DNA of 64,000 bases from Pseudobacteriovorax antillogorgiicola (GCF_900177345.1 NZ_FWZT01000032.1:1-64000), one strand, 5' to 3'; counted from the first letter of the stretch, positions 17,695-25,857 are shown. The notes: generated by a model from the letters alone, not told the origin. Program-made: numbers and translations.

Positions 17695-17716
17695 TGAGGG
17701 CTCTTGAGAACCCTCA
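17695..17716 (-). terminator. rho-independent terminator of the cys operon
   Basis: TGAGGG...CCCTCA with inner TC/GA pairs forms a hairpin 13 bases after the cysK stop. On the minus strand it is followed by GTTTTTCG. It ends the sulfate assimilation operon. Confidence 0.7.
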
Positions 17717-17729
17717 TAGTTCCCAATGG

Positions 17730-18674
17730 TTAAGCGTCTTCGAACAACCAAGTTGAGAGATAGCGCTCACCGCTACTTGGTAATATGGCAACGATTTCTT
17801 TGCCTTGATTTTCCACCCTTGAAGCAATTGCCACTGCGGCAGCGATGGCTGCCCCAGACGAGATGCCTCCCAGAATCCCTTCTTCCTTAGCAAGGCGTCG
17901 TGCCCACTGACCAGCTTCCTCGTTGCTGACTTGGATCACCTCGTCAATCAGTTCCGTGGCAAGGATATCGGGGATGAATCCTGCACCAATACCTTGGATT
18001 TTGTGAGGGCCTGGGTCTCCTCCTGATAATACGGGAGAGTCCTTTGGCTCAACAGCAATGGCATTTATTCCAGGTTTTAATTCCTTCAGGACACTTGCGA
18101 CACCTGTAATAGTTCCTCCAGTACCAACTCCTGAGATAATATAGTCGACGTTACCATCGGTATCATCCCAAATCTCCAGAGCCGTCGTTCGCCGATGAAT
18201 ATCTGGGTTCGAGGGGTTCTTGAACTGCTGAGGCATATAGTAACTTGGGTTCTGTTCTTTTATCTCAGTCGCCTTGCTAATCGCACCGTTCATTCCTTTC
18301 TCCCCTGGGGTCAATACCAGCTCTGCACCAAGAGCTTTGAGCAGTTTTCGTCGCTCGATAGACATGGTGTCTGGCATAGTTAGAATGAGCTTATATCCTT
18401 TTGCTGCTGCAACAAATGCTAAACCGATCCCAGTGTTGCCACTGGTCGGTTCGACTATGGTAGCACCTGGTTTTAAAGTGCCATCAGATTCTGCTTGCTC
18501 CACCATATTCAAAGCAATACGATCTTTAACACTTGAGAGAGGGTTGAAAAACTCACACTTGACAATGATGTTTCCGGGCAGGTCCTTGTCTAATACATTG
18601 AGCCGAACGAGAGGTGTGTTGCCTACAGTTTCTAGGATACTCTTTGCAATTTTGGGTCGATGTAAACGGTTCAT
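17730..18674 (-). CDS. cysK: cysteine synthase A (O-acetylserine sulfhydrylase)
   Basis: PLP-dependent enzyme making cysteine from O-acetylserine and sulfide. Signatures: [10 protein letters not shown] at the N terminus; [14 protein letters not shown] with the PLP-binding Lys; [12 protein letters not shown] (substrate loop); [11 protein letters not shown] (phosphate-binding loop); and GISSGAA near the end. The 314-residue length fits CysK. Last gene of the sulfate operon, 17 bases after cysE, with AGGAG before its ATG and a terminator after its stop. Being next to cysE, its product may form the cysteine synthase complex. Confidence 0.92.
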   Translation of the reverse strand: MNRLHRPKIAKSILETVGNTPLVRLNVLDKDLPGNIIVKCEFFNPLSSVKDRIALNMVEQAESDGTLKPGATIVEPTSGNTGIGLAFVAAAKGYKLILTMPDTMSIERRKLLKALGAELVLTPGEKGMNGAISKATEIKEQNPSYYMPQQFKNPSNPDIHRRTTALEIWDDTDGNVDYIISGVGTGGTITGVASVLKELKPGINAIAVEPKDSPVLSGGDPGPHKIQGIGAGFIPDILATELIDEVIQVSNEEAGQWARRLAKEEGILGGISSGAAIAAAVAIASRVENQGKEIVAILPSSGERYLSTWLFEDA

Positions 18675-18691
18675 TTTTTTCTCCTATAAAT

Positions 18692-19561
18692 TTAAATTCC
18701 ATCGCCATTAGTAAAGAAATTTTGCTGATAGCGTGACTGTTGAATGCGACTGTATGCAGGCAGACTCTGGGTGAGCCACACGTTACCACCAATAATAGAG
18801 TGGTGACCAATTGTGATTGCGCCTAAGATCGTAGCGCCAGCGTAAACGGTGATATGACTTTCCAATGTCGGATGCCTAACTTGGCCTTTGATAATTGTGC
18901 CATCGGGATTTTTAGGAAAGCTTTTTGCACCTAGGGTCACTCCTTGGTAAAGAGTGCAGTGATCACCGATTACGGCCGTTTCTCCAATGACAACCCCAGT
19001 TCCATGGTCAATAAAGCAGGAGGAACCAATTTCGGCTCCAGGGTGAATGTCGATCCCGGTTTTTTGATGAGACAACGTGTTAATGAAGCGTGGGACTAAA
19101 GGCAGCTTTTCCTTAAAGAGCATATGGGCGAGTCGATGATGGCTTAGAGCGCGAATACTGGGGTAAGACATAGCAATTTCCAAAGGATCAGTGCTTGCGG
19201 GGTCGCGGTCCATGGCGGCTTGTATATCAAGACTAAGCTCTTCTTGTAAGGACGGTAGATAGTCGAGAAACTTTGCCATGAGTTGATCAGTGGCGGCTTC
19301 CGTCCATTTCTTTGGATAGAGTTTTTCGATTTGATTGGCTGCTCCGTGGAGCTTTTCTAGTAGATCACTAAGCTCAGAAACAACATTCTCACTCTGATCG
19401 AGCGGCGACAACAACAAGGATTCAAAGTGCTCCAAAAGATCGATGCATGCTGACTTTATGTCTCTTAAATGAAAACCAGAGCGAAGCGAGGACTCTTTGA
19501 GCTGCTTGGCAATCAATTCGAGGGTCTGGCGATTTTTAATCAAATAGTCTTGTTTGGTCAT
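18692..19561 (-). CDS. cysE: serine O-acetyltransferase
   Basis: Left-handed beta-helix acetyltransferase making O-acetylserine from serine and acetyl-CoA. Hexapeptide repeats run from IDIHPGAEIGSSCFIDHGTG through VVIGETAVIGDHCTLYQGVTLG to ITIGHHSIIGGNVWLTQSLP. A helical N-terminal half of about 150 residues precedes them, as in the longer SAT type. The C terminus ends in QQNFFTNGDGI, and a terminal Ile is the usual anchor for CysK binding. Its start overlaps the stop of the DUF2061 gene by four bases (ATGA). Confidence 0.9.
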   Translation of the reverse strand: MTKQDYLIKNRQTLELIAKQLKESSLRSGFHLRDIKSACIDLLEHFESLLLSPLDQSENVVSELSDLLEKLHGAANQIEKLYPKKWTEAATDQLMAKFLDYLPSLQEELSLDIQAAMDRDPASTDPLEIAMSYPSIRALSHHRLAHMLFKEKLPLVPRFINTLSHQKTGIDIHPGAEIGSSCFIDHGTGVVIGETAVIGDHCTLYQGVTLGAKSFPKNPDGTIIKGQVRHPTLESHITVYAGATILGAITIGHHSIIGGNVWLTQSLPAYSRIQQSRYQQNFFTNGDGI

Positions 19562-19821
19562 GCTAGATTCCTTTTTTCAGGTGAGACGTATGACTCCTGA
19601 TCAGTTGGCATGGGATAAACCCGACCCCAGTGAACTGAGTTCCAAAGTCTTTCGTGCCCGTAATATAGAACCATTTTTGCGATAGCTTCAAGACCTCCCA
19701 CTGCAAGTGCGGCATGAAGGTCTTGGGTAAATATATAGACCAATAGGCCTGTAGCAAGGGTTGCAATGATGCGCCAGGAGCAAGTTTTGAGCAGCGACCT
19801 TTTGAGTGTTTCTTGACTCAT
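19558..19821 (-). CDS. DUF2061 small membrane protein
   Basis: 87 residues with two hydrophobic segments (IIATLATGLLVYIF and ALAVGGLEAIAKMVLYY). The DUF2061 pattern is visible: RSLLKTCSWRIIATLATG and YYGHERLWNSV. Function is unknown in the family. It is translationally coupled on both sides (ATGA overlaps with cysN and cysE), so it is an integral part of the sulfate operon and probably helps sulfur assimilation at the membrane (inference). Confidence 0.75.
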   Translation of the reverse strand: MSQETLKRSLLKTCSWRIIATLATGLLVYIFTQDLHAALAVGGLEAIAKMVLYYGHERLWNSVHWGRVYPMPTDQESYVSPEKRNLA

Positions 19822-21335
19822 GACAGTGAACCTCCTGATAGAAGCAGTCGTCTCAACCGTTGTAGGTCATTTTCAGACCATTCGCGCCAGAGAACACCTT
19901 CGGAATAATCTAATAGCTCACGGCGATTGGTGACTACAGGAATGTTGCTTTTAGAAATCTGTTTCAGCCACCACAAATCAATTTCTGGAGACCCTGGCAG
20001 AGGACTGTTATCTATTAACAGCGTATTGGATTCCTGAATGAGACTTTTGAACAACTCAGAGTTTTGGCTATCGATAAAGTGCCATACAAGCTCGCGCTGG
20101 GACTTTGGGAGTTCTATAGGAAATTCAAAGCGTCCAGCGGCAACCGTGGCATATGTTTGCTCATCTACCAGCAAGAAACTACCGAGGAGACGGGATGATT
20201 CGTAAGAACTAGCTCCAATTGTCGCTTGGCTTTCAATCACACATTGGCCAATATCATTTAGGCTTAGTCCTCTGGTTGCCTGAGTTTGGAGTGTGCTGAG
20301 ATTCAACTTACTAAGAAGTTTGCTCAACCTAACCTTGAAGTAGCGACTGCGGTGTTTGAGCAGGTAGGTGCGACCTTCCTGGGCTTCATGGGCTGCAAAC
20401 CAAACCAATGAGCTTTGCCAAGCGTAACTCTCTTGAATGGGGTTGTCTACATGGCTGATAATGGAGCCAGCTTGGATATCTAGGTTCTCTTCTAGCTCCA
20501 CTAGAATCGATTGTCCTTCGCGAGCTTCTCCCTGTCGCTGATTCCCGCGATAGATAGCCTTGATGCGGCTGCGGCCATCTTCGGGGAAGACTTCAATAAA
20601 ATCACCCTCCCGCAGAGTCCCATCAGTAACTTTGCCAGCGAAGCCACGAAAGTCCTGATGGGGGCGGATGACGTATTGAACGGCGAGATGTCCGTGGCTA
20701 TCACGACTTGGGCTGACATCGAGAGTTTCCAGATGTTCCAGCAGCGAAGGGCCACGATACCAGGGCATTGCTGTCGATTGCTTGGTAATGTTATCACCCT
20801 TTAAGGCACTCATGGGAAGCGCGAGACTTTCTGCAAATCCTAATTTTTGTGCCATGGCTAAAACTTGCTGCTCAATCTCAAGGTAGCGGTCTTCATCATA
20901 GGCGATACTATCCATCTTGTTGATGGCGAAGATCACGAGCGGAATTTTGAGAAGGTGGCTGATAGCAGTGTGGCGTTTGGTTTGCTCAGTAGGGCCCTGG
21001 CGGGCATCGACAAGTATGATCGCCAAATCAGCTGTGGACGCTCCTGTTGCCATGTTTCTTGTGTACTGCTCGTGACCGGGTGTATCGGCAAGGATAAATT
21101 TACGGCGAGGGCTAGCAAAATACTTGTAGGCCACATCGATGGTGATACCCTGTTCTCGCTCAGATTTGAGTCCGTCGGTAAGAGCAGCAAAGTTGAGGTC
21201 GCCTTGACCCTGAGTCGAGAGCTGATGCATTTGATCAGTCATGATTGATTGGCAATCGTGAAGGAGGCGTCCTATCAGTGTAGATTTGCCGTCATCAACA
21301 CTACCAGCTGTGGATATTCGTAGAAGATTCTTCAT
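19818..21335 (-). CDS. cysN: sulfate adenylyltransferase subunit 1 (GTPase)
   Basis: GTPase subunit that drives APS formation from sulfate and ATP together with CysD. Motifs: GSVDDGKSTLIGRLL (P-loop), GITIDVAY (switch I), DTPGHEQY (G3), NKMD (G4) and SALKG (G5), followed by two beta-barrel domains ending at about VAAGRFEF. Residues 425-505 form an extra tail (PKSQRELVWHFIDSQ to LLLSGGSLS). It sits where CysNC fusions carry an APS kinase, but it has no P-loop and so is not a functional CysC. Its start overlaps the cysD stop (TAATG). Confidence 0.9.
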   Translation of the reverse strand: MKNLLRISTAGSVDDGKSTLIGRLLHDCQSIMTDQMHQLSTQGQGDLNFAALTDGLKSEREQGITIDVAYKYFASPRRKFILADTPGHEQYTRNMATGASTADLAIILVDARQGPTEQTKRHTAISHLLKIPLVIFAINKMDSIAYDEDRYLEIEQQVLAMAQKLGFAESLALPMSALKGDNITKQSTAMPWYRGPSLLEHLETLDVSPSRDSHGHLAVQYVIRPHQDFRGFAGKVTDGTLREGDFIEVFPEDGRSRIKAIYRGNQRQGEAREGQSILVELEENLDIQAGSIISHVDNPIQESYAWQSSLVWFAAHEAQEGRTYLLKHRSRYFKVRLSKLLSKLNLSTLQTQATRGLSLNDIGQCVIESQATIGASSYESSRLLGSFLLVDEQTYATVAAGRFEFPIELPKSQRELVWHFIDSQNSELFKSLIQESNTLLIDNSPLPGSPEIDLWWLKQISKSNIPVVTNRRELLDYSEGVLWREWSENDLQRLRRLLLSGGSLS

Positions 21336-22231
21336 TAGAAATAACCCTCCCGTTTCTTTTTTTCCATGGATGCTTCACCATCATAGTCGATGATGCGGGT
21401 GACTCTCTCAGAAGTTTGCGCCTCCACAGTTTCACGGATGATATCATCAAGTGTTCGTGCTGTTGAGGGCACTGCTCCAGTACAAGGTGCGCAACCCAGG
21501 GTTCTATAGCGGCTTGGAACGGGCACTGCATCCGGGTGATTGCCTAAACGGCCTACTGCAGGGATCAATTGACCCTGTTTTGAAATCATTGGTCGTGAAG
21601 CAGAGAAATAAAGTGGCACTATAGGAATGTTTTCCCGTTTAATATACAGCCAGATATCAAGTTCGGTCCAGTTAGAAAGAGGAAAGACTCTTAGACTTTC
21701 TCCGGGGTGAATCAGAGTATTAAAGCTATCCCATAGTTCTGGACGCTGATTTTTGGGGTCCCACTGTCCATGTTGATCGCGAAACGAGAAGAATCGCTCT
21801 TTCGCTCTCGACTTCTCTTCATCACGGCGGGCTCCACCTAGAGCAGCGTCGACCTCGTAGAGTTTAAGGGCGTCAAGCAAAGCCTTAGTCTTGAGCAGGC
21901 CACAGCAACGAAGGGTTCCTAATTTGCTGGGATGGGCCTCGTCTTTTATAGCTTCTTCATTGCGATAGACTTTGAGGTCCACATCATAATGATCTTTTAT
22001 CCGATCACGAAATGCGATCATTTCTGGGAATTTGTAACCCGTATCAATATGAAGCAAGGAGAATGGAATGCGACCTGGTGCAAATGCTTTACTAGCAAGG
22101 TGAAGCAGTGCAGAAGAGTCTTTTCCCACTGAATACAGCATGATCGGTCTTTCGAACTGACTGGCGACTTCACGGATCACGTAGATCGCTTCGTCTTCCA
22201 GATCGTTAAGATGTTTTTCATTCAGGTGCAT
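21335..22231 (-). CDS. cysD: sulfate adenylyltransferase subunit 2
   Basis: PP-loop ATP-dependent catalytic subunit of ATP sulfurylase; 298 residues. The start at 22231 (MHLNEKHLNDLEDEAIYVIREV) matches the usual CysD N terminus and has AGGAGG upstream; the longer open frame upstream is in a shadow of cysH. Motifs: MLYSVGKDSSALLHLA (PP-loop), PFSLLHIDTGYKFPEM, LGGARRDEEKSRAKER, and the C-terminal RTLGCAPCTGAVPSTA. It overlaps cysH by 14 bases and cysN by one. Confidence 0.93.
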   Translation of the reverse strand: MHLNEKHLNDLEDEAIYVIREVASQFERPIMLYSVGKDSSALLHLASKAFAPGRIPFSLLHIDTGYKFPEMIAFRDRIKDHYDVDLKVYRNEEAIKDEAHPSKLGTLRCCGLLKTKALLDALKLYEVDAALGGARRDEEKSRAKERFFSFRDQHGQWDPKNQRPELWDSFNTLIHPGESLRVFPLSNWTELDIWLYIKRENIPIVPLYFSASRPMISKQGQLIPAVGRLGNHPDAVPVPSRYRTLGCAPCTGAVPSTARTLDDIIRETVEAQTSERVTRIIDYDGEASMEKKKREGYF

Positions 22232-22940
22232 CTTCCTGCCTCCTATGGTTATGCAGACCACATTCCTTTTTTCTGCTTTTCTCCCACCACCAACGTCCAG
22301 ATCGAAAGTCTTCTCCGGGACTAATGGCACGGGAGCACGGCTGGCAACCAATGCTGGGGTATCCTTGTTTATGAAGTCTGTTAAATGGTACTTGGTGGGA
22401 GTCGATGTAATCCCAAAGATCTTGCCAGCGCCAATTTTTGAGCGGATTGATTCGAACTCGGTTGTAACCATCGTCTTCGAAAAACGCAAGTGTTGAGCGA
22501 TATGAAGACTGCTCTGCCCTTAAACCGGCAAACCAAGCATGTTGCTGATCAAGAGCTCTAGCAAGAGGCCTCACCTTACGTACATGGCAGCAAGCTGTTC
22601 GAGCCTCAACAGACTGGTAGAAACCGTTGATTCCGTAACCCGCTACATAACGGCTAAGTTCGTCAGGCTCAGGATGAATGCTTCGAAAGCGGTTGCCATA
22701 GCGTTTTTCAGCGTCTTCTATAAGCTGATACGTTTCTATGGGGAGTCGCCCCGTATCGATATAAAAAATATCGATACTGTAGTCCTTCAGCATGTGAAGC
22801 AAAACCATATCCTCTAGCCCAAAACTTGATGCAAAAGACAAGCGATCCCCGAATCGTTTGATCCCATGATCAATGATGTCCTGGCTAGACCATCGGTGGG
22901 CTTCTTGGTTTAATTTATCGAGATTTAAGGATCGTATCAT
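22218..22940 (-). CDS. cysH: adenylyl-sulfate (APS) reductase, 4Fe-4S type
   Basis: PAPS/APS reductase family, 240 residues. The catalytic C-terminal KKECGLH is present. The pair ACC (in EARTACCHVRKV) and GCQPC supply the four cysteines of the 4Fe-4S cluster that marks APS-using enzymes and is absent from E. coli-type PAPS reductases. This agrees with the lack of an APS kinase here: the route is sulfate to APS to sulfite. Its start overlaps the cysI stop (ATGA). Confidence 0.92.
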   Translation of the reverse strand: MIRSLNLDKLNQEAHRWSSQDIIDHGIKRFGDRLSFASSFGLEDMVLLHMLKDYSIDIFYIDTGRLPIETYQLIEDAEKRYGNRFRSIHPEPDELSRYVAGYGINGFYQSVEARTACCHVRKVRPLARALDQQHAWFAGLRAEQSSYRSTLAFFEDDGYNRVRINPLKNWRWQDLWDYIDSHQVPFNRLHKQGYPSIGCQPCSRAISPGEDFRSGRWWWEKSRKKECGLHNHRRQEDAPE

Positions 22941-24613
22941 TCTAAGCCCTCCTCGATTGGTTTAAGGTTAGCCAAGCCGACACGATCCACAAAATCACCA
23001 AAATCTTCGGTGGGCTCTCCCTGCTTAGACCACTGGGAAAAGGCAAAATCAAGATACCTATATATATCGTCGAGCTTGAGTTTATCGCCTATTTTCTTGG
23101 CTAGCCGTGTTCCCTCTTGGCTGCCACCTAAAAATAAAGCGTATTTGCCAGGTAATTGACCCACGAGGCCGATCTCAGCAGCATAGGGACGAGCACAACC
23201 GTTTGGGCAACCTGTGATACGAACGGTTGGTGCTCGTCGCCCTTGCCGATGTTTGTCAAATAGCTCTTGGATGCTAGAGAAGGTTGCTTCGCCAACTCTC
23301 TCACTTTCGGCTAGTGCCTTCACGCAGGTTGGCAGAGCAACACATGTCACGGCTCGATCAAAGATTCGGTTTGGGGAAAAAGGGCTAATGCCATTCTGAT
23401 CCAAAATCGTTTCCACTTCGATTTGCTTTTCGGGATCGATTCCCTCCAGAATCAGATCTTGTTCAGCTGTGATTTGCACTTGTGTAACGTAGTGATCGAT
23501 TATCTGGCGAAGAGCCGATTTCAGCTTGCGGTTTGGCTGATCTATAATGCGACCAGAAAGTAGATGCAAGCCCAAAGCTTTTTTGCCATTGGCTTGATCA
23601 AACCAACCCAAAGGCGATCTAGTCTTCCAGGGAGCAAGGGGGCGATCTTCAAAGTCGACACCGGCGCGACTGCTTACCTCATGGCGAAACCAATCGACTC
23701 CTCGATGAGCAATGGTGTATTTGAGCCGAGCTTGGGAACGGTCCTCACGATTGCCGAAATCCCTTTGGGTCGTGACAATGGCTTCACTAATAGGGATAAG
23801 TTCTTTTTTAGGAATCCAGCCTAGATGATCAGCGAGCCTGGGAAAAGTCGCTTCGTTATTATGGGATGTGCCCATGCCGCCGCCAGCAAATATATGGTAG
23901 CCATCGATCACTCCACCATCGTTGAAAGTAGCGACGATGGCGAAGTCGTGAGTATAGATGTCGACACTGTTGTCACCTTCCGCACTTACAGCAATTTTAA
24001 ACTTTCGGGGCAAATATCGGTCGCCATAGATCGTTTCTTGTTCATCGACGCGCACCGACTCACCATCGAGAAAGATATCGAAGTACGCCTGACTTCTAAC
24101 TTCGAAGTGTTGCGAGATGAGTTCGGCCACATGATCAAGCTGCGCAAGCTTCGGGTCTCCCCAAGGGTTGACTGCCTGAGTTACATTGCGAACAACATCG
24201 CCACAGGCACCTGTGGTAGTTTGAAGTGATTGGTGAATCTTCTTGATGGAGTCTTCCACTTGAGATTTTAGAACACCATGTAATTGAATACTTTGTCTGG
24301 TGGTAAGCCTAATTCCGCCGCTGGAATATGCGCTTGCTAGATCGTCCCATACCCTCCAGCTTTCGGGGCTGAGACGCCCTCCCGGGATTCGGCCCCGAAT
24401 CATCAAAGTAAAGGGTTTAGGGCCAAGCTTGCGCTCTGCTGGTGCGCGGCGATCTCGGTCTTTCTGCTGATACATGCCATGAAATTTAAGCAATTGCTCA
24501 GAATCATTGGTAAAGCGCTTGGCTTCGGGATCCTTAAGTTCTTCTTTGATTTTGCCTCGCAAGCCATGTGAACTTTGCTTGAGGCGTTCAATTTTGGTTA
24601 ACTCTTGGCTCAT
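22937..24613 (-). CDS. cysI: assimilatory sulfite reductase, siroheme subunit
   Basis: Reduces sulfite to sulfide. The nitrite/sulfite reductase ferredoxin-like half (IPGGRLSPESWRVWDDLAS, IRLTTRQSIQLHGV) is followed by the siroheme/4Fe-4S cysteines in CVALPTC and GCPNGCARPYAAEIGLVG. Length 558 residues fits CysI. No cysJ flavoprotein is in the operon, so electrons may come from ferredoxin or a distant partner; I cannot tell from the sequence whether this is a ferredoxin-type Sir. It precedes cysH with ATGA overlap and follows the SUMT gene by 21 bases. Confidence 0.9.
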   Translation of the reverse strand: MSQELTKIERLKQSSHGLRGKIKEELKDPEAKRFTNDSEQLLKFHGMYQQKDRDRRAPAERKLGPKPFTLMIRGRIPGGRLSPESWRVWDDLASAYSSGGIRLTTRQSIQLHGVLKSQVEDSIKKIHQSLQTTTGACGDVVRNVTQAVNPWGDPKLAQLDHVAELISQHFEVRSQAYFDIFLDGESVRVDEQETIYGDRYLPRKFKIAVSAEGDNSVDIYTHDFAIVATFNDGGVIDGYHIFAGGGMGTSHNNEATFPRLADHLGWIPKKELIPISEAIVTTQRDFGNREDRSQARLKYTIAHRGVDWFRHEVSSRAGVDFEDRPLAPWKTRSPLGWFDQANGKKALGLHLLSGRIIDQPNRKLKSALRQIIDHYVTQVQITAEQDLILEGIDPEKQIEVETILDQNGISPFSPNRIFDRAVTCVALPTCVKALAESERVGEATFSSIQELFDKHRQGRRAPTVRITGCPNGCARPYAAEIGLVGQLPGKYALFLGGSQEGTRLAKKIGDKLKLDDIYRYLDFAFSQWSKQGEPTEDFGDFVDRVGLANLKPIEEGLE

Positions 24614-24634
24614 TGTAGTCTCCTATGGGTGTCG

Positions 24635-25432
24635 TTAAGCTTTCATGCGTTGATCGGGGCTAATGAATGGAGTTAGAGTGATCGCTCCCTCAACCTGCTG
24701 GCTGGCTTGCCATTGAAGGAATAGATCAACTGTTGGTCCGATATAAATAATTCCAGGGCCGTCGATTGCCTTGGGCATACCATACGATATGACATCCTCT
24801 AATGTTCTCACTTGCGCGTGGGGTTGCATCTTAGAATCTGACTCCACCATGGCCATAGGAGTCGTCCGAGATAGTCCGTGCTCAATCAGTTTTTCTGCAA
24901 TAAGAGAAGTTTTTCGAGAGCCCATAAAGATGACTAGGGTTCCTTCGAACTGTGCCAGCTGCTGCCAGTCTTTTGAGTCTTGGCCCAAGGTATGGCCCTC
25001 GATAACCATGACCTTTCGCACCATCTCCCGATGGGTGAGGGGCAGAGCTATGGAGCTGGCAACACCGTTTAAAGAGCTAAGACCAGGGACGATCTCACAT
25101 GGAATTTGAGCTTTGAGGCAGGCTGTGAGTTCTTCGCCCCCACGACCAAAAATGAATGGATCGCCACCTTTGAGTCGAACCACATGCTGGCCTTTTTTAG
25201 CCCAGCGAACTAAGAGGTCCTCGATCTCCCGTTGAGGAACTGTGTGGTGAGAGCAGCGCTTACCAACATGGAATCGAGGGATTCCAGTTGGGATGACGGA
25301 AAGAAAATCTTCGCTTAATAAAGCGTCGTAGAAAACAACATCAGCTTGTTGAAGAGTGCGATAAGCCCTCATCGTAAGTAAATCGGGATGACCTGGGCCT
25401 GCCCCAACGAGGCTCACCTTGCCATAAGTCAT
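24635..25432 (-). CDS. cobA: uroporphyrinogen-III C-methyltransferase (SUMT)
   Basis: Adds two methyl groups to uroporphyrinogen III to give precorrin-2, the precursor of siroheme needed by CysI. Motifs: VSLVGAGPGHPDLLTMRA, VFYDALLS, VVRLKGGDPFIFGRGGEE, and PGLSSLNGVASSIALPLTHR. Only the methyltransferase domain is present (265 residues), not the CysG dehydrogenase/chelatase half. The start at 25432 has AAGGAG six bases upstream, in preference to the longer frame from 25453. First structural gene of the sulfate operon, behind a long leader with a Cys-rich peptide. Confidence 0.9.
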   Translation of the reverse strand: MTYGKVSLVGAGPGHPDLLTMRAYRTLQQADVVFYDALLSEDFLSVIPTGIPRFHVGKRCSHHTVPQREIEDLLVRWAKKGQHVVRLKGGDPFIFGRGGEELTACLKAQIPCEIVPGLSSLNGVASSIALPLTHREMVRKVMVIEGHTLGQDSKDWQQLAQFEGTLVIFMGSRKTSLIAEKLIEHGLSRTTPMAMVESDSKMQPHAQVRTLEDVISYGMPKAIDGPGIIYIGPTVDLFLQWQASQQVEGAITLTPFISPDQRMKA

Positions 25433-25447
25433 AGCATGCTCCTTAAA

Positions 25448-25488
25448 TCGCATGTCTTGACATGCGAAGTCCTGATGCTTGTCAAGAC
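25448..25488 (-). promoter_or_regulatory. mutually exclusive hairpins before the cobA ribosome site
   Basis: On the minus strand, GTCTTGACA, 17 bases, then TGTCAAGAC form a perfect nine-base inverted repeat. The second arm is also inside a tighter hairpin TCGCATGTC-AA-GACATGCGA (nine-base arms), which ends just before TTTAAGGAG, the cobA ribosome site. The two stems cannot form together. This looks like a second regulatory layer (RNA switch or protein operator) after the attenuator. Confidence 0.5.
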
Positions 25489-25573
25489 CACGGCAGTTAA
25501 ACGCTAATAATATGGCGTAAAGAACTCTGGGTCTGAGTCGCGATCAATAATATTAAGTTGTTGAAATAAAGGG

Positions 25574-25595
25574 AAAAAAAGTTGCGGTTAGCAAC
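25574..25595 (-). terminator. attenuator hairpin with U7 tail
   Basis: On the minus strand GTTGC-TAACC-GCAAC is followed directly by TTTTTTT. The 5' arm is made of the last two Cys codons of the leader peptide and the loop contains its stop codon. A second upstream GTTGC (25606-25610), also in Cys codons, could pair with the same 3' arm. The stem is short (five pairs), so strength is uncertain. Confidence 0.6.
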
Positions 25596-25683
25596 AACAA
25601 GAAAGGCAACAGAGGCAGGGTAGCAAAGAAGCGAAGCTAAAAGGCTGTTCGGTCAAAGTCGATTTATAATGCTGTCTTCTCAT
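25588..25683 (-). CDS. cysteine-rich leader peptide of the sulfate operon
   Basis: 31-codon frame starting with ATG at 25683, with AGGTGA four bases before it. Its C-terminal end reads LLPCLCCLSCCC, then stop: six Cys codons among the last nine, in a genome where Cys is otherwise rare. It ends inside a hairpin followed by seven U, 155 bases upstream of cobA. As in the classical trp, his or leu leaders, a ribosome held at Cys codons when charged Cys-tRNA is scarce would cover the hairpin's 5' arm and allow read-through into the cysteine biosynthesis genes. The codons and the hairpin are seen directly; the mechanism is inferred. Too short for ordinary gene finding. Confidence 0.75.
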   Translation of the reverse strand: MRRQHYKSTLTEQPFSFASLLPCLCCLSCCC

Positions 25684-25728
25684 AAGGTCACCTATTGATA
25701 CAAGGATGAACTGACACTACACTTTTCC

Positions 25729-25756
25729 ACTATCCTGCCCTAGAAGTCAATGGCAA
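25729..25756 (-). promoter_or_regulatory. candidate promoter of the sulfate operon
   Basis: On the minus strand TTGCCA (25756-25751), 16 bases, then GATAGT (25734-25729). Transcription would begin about 40 bases before the leader-peptide ATG. Only four of six bases match at the -10, so this is tentative. Confidence 0.35.
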
Positions 25757-25792
25757 AACAGCGTCATGCTCTTGGAACCCACACAAAAGGCA

Positions 25793-25857
25793 GTGTTTCA
25801 AAGAACACCTTACCTTCGGTAAGAAAGGGTAAAGCCTTGAGTTGTTTATTTAAGGCT
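25793..25857 (+). promoter_or_regulatory. three consecutive hairpins upstream of the pseudopilin operon
   Basis: Perfect short stems follow each other: GTGTT/AACAC (25793-25808), CTTACC/GGTAAG around TTC (25809-25823), and AGCCTT/AAGGCT (25833-25857). The pseudopilin gene starts about 95 bases downstream. No U-run follows, so it is not a terminator; it could be a structured leader or a protein-binding region. This and the cys leader fill most of the non-coding stretch 25433-25952. Confidence 0.35.

Noticed and set aside
19818-20070. CysN C-terminal tail as an APS kinase (CysNC fusion).
   Set aside because: No Walker A motif or other kinase signature is present, and the 4Fe-4S CysH makes an APS kinase unnecessary.
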